A stretch of DNA of 64,000 bases. It comes from Crocinitomicaceae bacterium. Its GTDB lineage: Bacteria > Bacteroidota > Bacteroidia > Flavobacteriales_D > Crocinitomicaceae. The notes under the pieces were generated by a model that did no database searches, was not told the DNA's origin, and was given only the letters and a program-made list of their open reading frames with translations. Location: positions 124,001 through 188,000 of the forward strand of contig JAHEMJ010000015.1 in assembly GCA_024643725.1 (NCBI GenBank). Direction: 5' to 3'. Positions 61,959 to 64,000 of the stretch are shown here, one piece after another; position 1 is the stretch's first letter; every line of letters starts with the position of its first letter. A program made the translations under genes and the position numbers.

Positions 61959-63995
61959 ATGAAAAACTTCTTTTTCTTTTTCAGCATTCTATTTACGTTT
62001 TCCTTTGCCAAGGCACAGGGAATGATGAACGATTACATCAAATGGACTTATTCCGTGGAGAAAATTGATGAGTCGCATGCCAATTTAGTGATGAGTGCTA
62101 AAATTGTTGCTGGATACCATGTTTTTTCCTTGAAACACAATCCGGCAGATGCGGATGGAACAGGGATTGTTCCTGAATTCACCTTTAAAAAAGGCGCCAA
62201 TTATAAATTAGTTGGAAAACCTTTTGAAACTGGAACGCCAAAAAAACATGTGGATGATTTAGGGACCTCCTATTACTTTGAAAACAAAGCAACATACAAA
62301 CAACAAATTGAAGTGTTAAGTGCAGACGTCTCACAGGTTAGCGTTTCATTATTTTTCCAAATGTGCAACGAAGAAGGATGTTTGCCTCCCTTTGACACCG
62401 AGGGAAAATTCAAATTAAGCAGCTTTACGCCAAGTGAAAACGCGGTTGTGTCCACTTCGGACACGAGTGAAGTGGTAGCGACTTCAGAAGACACCACGAG
62501 CGGAGCAAAAACACACATGGAGCCGTGTAAACCGGACAATAAGAAGAAAAAAGAAAAGGATTCCAATTTGGTGATCTTCATCGCTGGATTTCTCGCCGGA
62601 CTTGTCGCTCTTGTAACACCATGTATGTTCCCAATGATTCCGATGACGGTGACTTTCTTTACGAAACAGTCTAAAACTCGTCGCGAAGGAATCTTCAAAG
62701 CCTTGGTTTATGGAACTTCCATCGTATTGATCTACGTGACATTTGGATTGGTTTTCACCGCAGCAATGGGTCCATTAGGCTTGAATGAACTTTCAACTGA
62801 CTTATGGATGAACCTCATCTTCTTTGGGATTTTTGTCTTATTTGCCTTTTCATTCCTTGGCGCTTTTGAAATTCAATTGCCAAATTCTTGGGTCAATAAA
62901 ATGGATAAGCAAGCGGATCGCGGTGGATACATCGGAATTTTCTTCATGGCCTTTACCTTAGGATTGGTTTCCTTCTCATGCACAGGTCCAATTATTGGAA
63001 CATTGTTGGTGGAAGCATCTACCACGGGATCTTATTTGACTCCAGCGATTGGAATGACTGGTTTCTCCCTAGCATTAGCGATTCCATTTACCATTTTCGC
63101 GATTTTCCCAGGGTGGTTGAATTCCTTACCGCAGTCTGGTGGATGGTTGAACTCCGTGAAAGTAGTGCTTGGTTTAGCTGAACTCGCTTTAGCGTTGAAA
63201 TTCTTATCCTCAGTGGACTTAGCTTACCATTGGAATTTATTGACACGTGAATGGTTTGTTGCCATTTGGTTTGTGTTATTCCTTATCATGGGAATTTACT
63301 TGCTCGGCAAACTTCGTTTTTCACATGATTCCCCAATTGAAAAATTAAGTGTTCCACGCTTTATGTTCGCTGTAATGGCCTTGACTTTCTCTGTGTATTT
63401 ATTCACTGGGATGTTTGGTGCGCCTTTGACTTTAATCGATGGAATTGCGCCTCCAAGAACGCATTCAGAGGATAACTTCCGTTGGGTGAATGGTGGACTC
63501 GAAACAGGACTTGACAGTGATTCACTTTCGGTTCAATACGCGGCGGACATGCATCCAGTTGGAGATGGTTCCATTTTAGTATTCCACGATTTAGCGATCG
63601 GAAAAGAATACGCAAAAAAGAAAAACCTACCGATTTTACTGGATTTCACTGGATATGCTTGTCAGAACTGCCGTAAAACAGAATCGACTGTTTGGACCAA
63701 CGACGAAATTCGTCCATTGTTGCAAAAACAATTTGTCATTGTTTCTTTGTATGTAGACGACCGCACGCCATTGCCAGCAAACGAAGTACGTGTATCCAAA
63801 TTAAGCGGAAACATCAAAACGGTTGGAAACAAATGGGCGGACTTAGAAATGGAAAAATACGGAAGCTTCCAACAACCGCTTTACGTGGTAGTGGACAGTG
63901 ACGGAAACGACTTAACGGAAGCGATTGGTTACACCCCAGATATCAAAACGTATAAAGACTTCTTGATGAAAGGCATGAGTGCCTTCAAAAAATAA
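61959..63995 (+). CDS. dsbD: Thiol:disulfide interchange protein DsbD
   Basis: A 678-residue electron conduit from cytoplasmic thioredoxin to the periplasm. Signal peptide 1-19; nDsbD domain about 20-155 with MCNEEGCLPP; a charged Ser/Thr linker; eight membrane helices about 203-490. The membrane cysteines are in LVTPCMFPMIPM (about residue 221) and VSFSCTGPIIG (about 341). The C-terminal thioredoxin domain has FTGYACQNCRKTES, with C568 and C571. All three cysteine pairs are present, so the enzyme looks functional. An ATG begins right after its stop (63996), so another gene may follow in the same operon beyond the window. Confidence 0.95.
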   Translation: MKNFFFFFSILFTFSFAKAQGMMNDYIKWTYSVEKIDESHANLVMSAKIVAGYHVFSLKHNPADADGTGIVPEFTFKKGANYKLVGKPFETGTPKKHVDDLGTSYYFENKATYKQQIEVLSADVSQVSVSLFFQMCNEEGCLPPFDTEGKFKLSSFTPSENAVVSTSDTSEVVATSEDTTSGAKTHMEPCKPDNKKKKEKDSNLVIFIAGFLAGLVALVTPCMFPMIPMTVTFFTKQSKTRREGIFKALVYGTSIVLIYVTFGLVFTAAMGPLGLNELSTDLWMNLIFFGIFVLFAFSFLGAFEIQLPNSWVNKMDKQADRGGYIGIFFMAFTLGLVSFSCTGPIIGTLLVEASTTGSYLTPAIGMTGFSLALAIPFTIFAIFPGWLNSLPQSGGWLNSVKVVLGLAELALALKFLSSVDLAYHWNLLTREWFVAIWFVLFLIMGIYLLGKLRFSHDSPIEKLSVPRFMFAVMALTFSVYLFTGMFGAPLTLIDGIAPPRTHSEDNFRWVNGGLETGLDSDSLSVQYAADMHPVGDGSILVFHDLAIGKEYAKKKNLPILLDFTGYACQNCRKTESTVWTNDEIRPLLQKQFVIVSLYVDDRTPLPANEVRVSKLSGNIKTVGNKWADLEMEKYGSFQQPLYVVVDSDGNDLTEAIGYTPDIKTYKDFLMKGMSAFKK

Positions 63996-64000
63996 ATGAA

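Overview
This window comes from a chromosome of a Bacteroidota bacterium, most likely Flavobacteriales. A Crocinitomicaceae/Fluviicola-like lineage is a guess from gene flavour, not a demonstrated placement. Support: eight secreted proteins, seven with clear type IX secretion (T9SS) C-terminal domains of type A or B (gliding-motility-associated) and one with a short degenerate-looking one; SprB repeats; a bacillithiol gene (bshA); a primase without zinc ligands; a carbamoyl-phosphate synthase without its allosteric domain; and Bacteroidota-type promoters (TAnnTTTG -7 boxes) in front of many genes. The DNA is AT-rich, genes are tightly packed, and neighbouring genes often overlap by 1-20 bases.

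Layout. 1-2560 (minus): CBS-domain protein, NAD kinase, and a secreted aspartyl protease fused to an FKBP foldase, cut by the left edge. 2624-11590: pdxJ (plus), then on the minus strand an MscS channel, dnaG, a MORN-like lipoprotein, polyprenyl synthase, carB and an alpha/beta hydrolase. 11751-19546: a secreted protein, dnaK (minus), DUF983 plus a Crp/Fnr regulator, and a sulfotransferase paired with an AlkP-TPR protein. 19598-29069: three T9SS cargo genes, including a 1790-residue SprB-repeat protein and a CotH/lamin-tail protein. 29059-32478 (minus): outer-membrane protein, bshA, elbB, meaB. 32553-33637: folD and a small S4 RNA-binding protein. 33678-38833 (minus): type B T9SS protein and M42 peptidase. 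38920-46660: nitronate monooxygenase, an active/inactive M16 peptidase pair, another type B T9SS protein and a family 9 glycosyltransferase. 46654-51516: inserted segment with two T9SS cargo genes. 51606-60408 (minus): membrane protein, DUF1569, VOC protein, sucC, biotin carboxylase, TamB. 60439-63995: tsaD and two DsbD-family genes.

The most interesting structure is at 46568-51602. The last 86 bases of the glycosyltransferase coding region are repeated perfectly 4,949 bases downstream. The downstream copy still ends in frame with its own stop, which overlaps the stop of the convergent membrane-protein gene. The simplest reading is that a segment carrying two T9SS cargo genes entered the 3' end of the glycosyltransferase gene and rebuilt that end on entry, as integrative elements do. 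No recombinase is present between the repeats. Near-matching imperfect palindromes lie just inside both ends, in inverted orientation.

Other points of note: the protease-FKBP fusion, an endosialidase-type self-cleaving chaperone domain placed upstream of a T9SS sorting domain, the sulfotransferase/AlkP-TPR pair, and predicted leaderless or very short-leader transcripts. I saw no rRNA, tRNA, CRISPR array, integrase or transposase.
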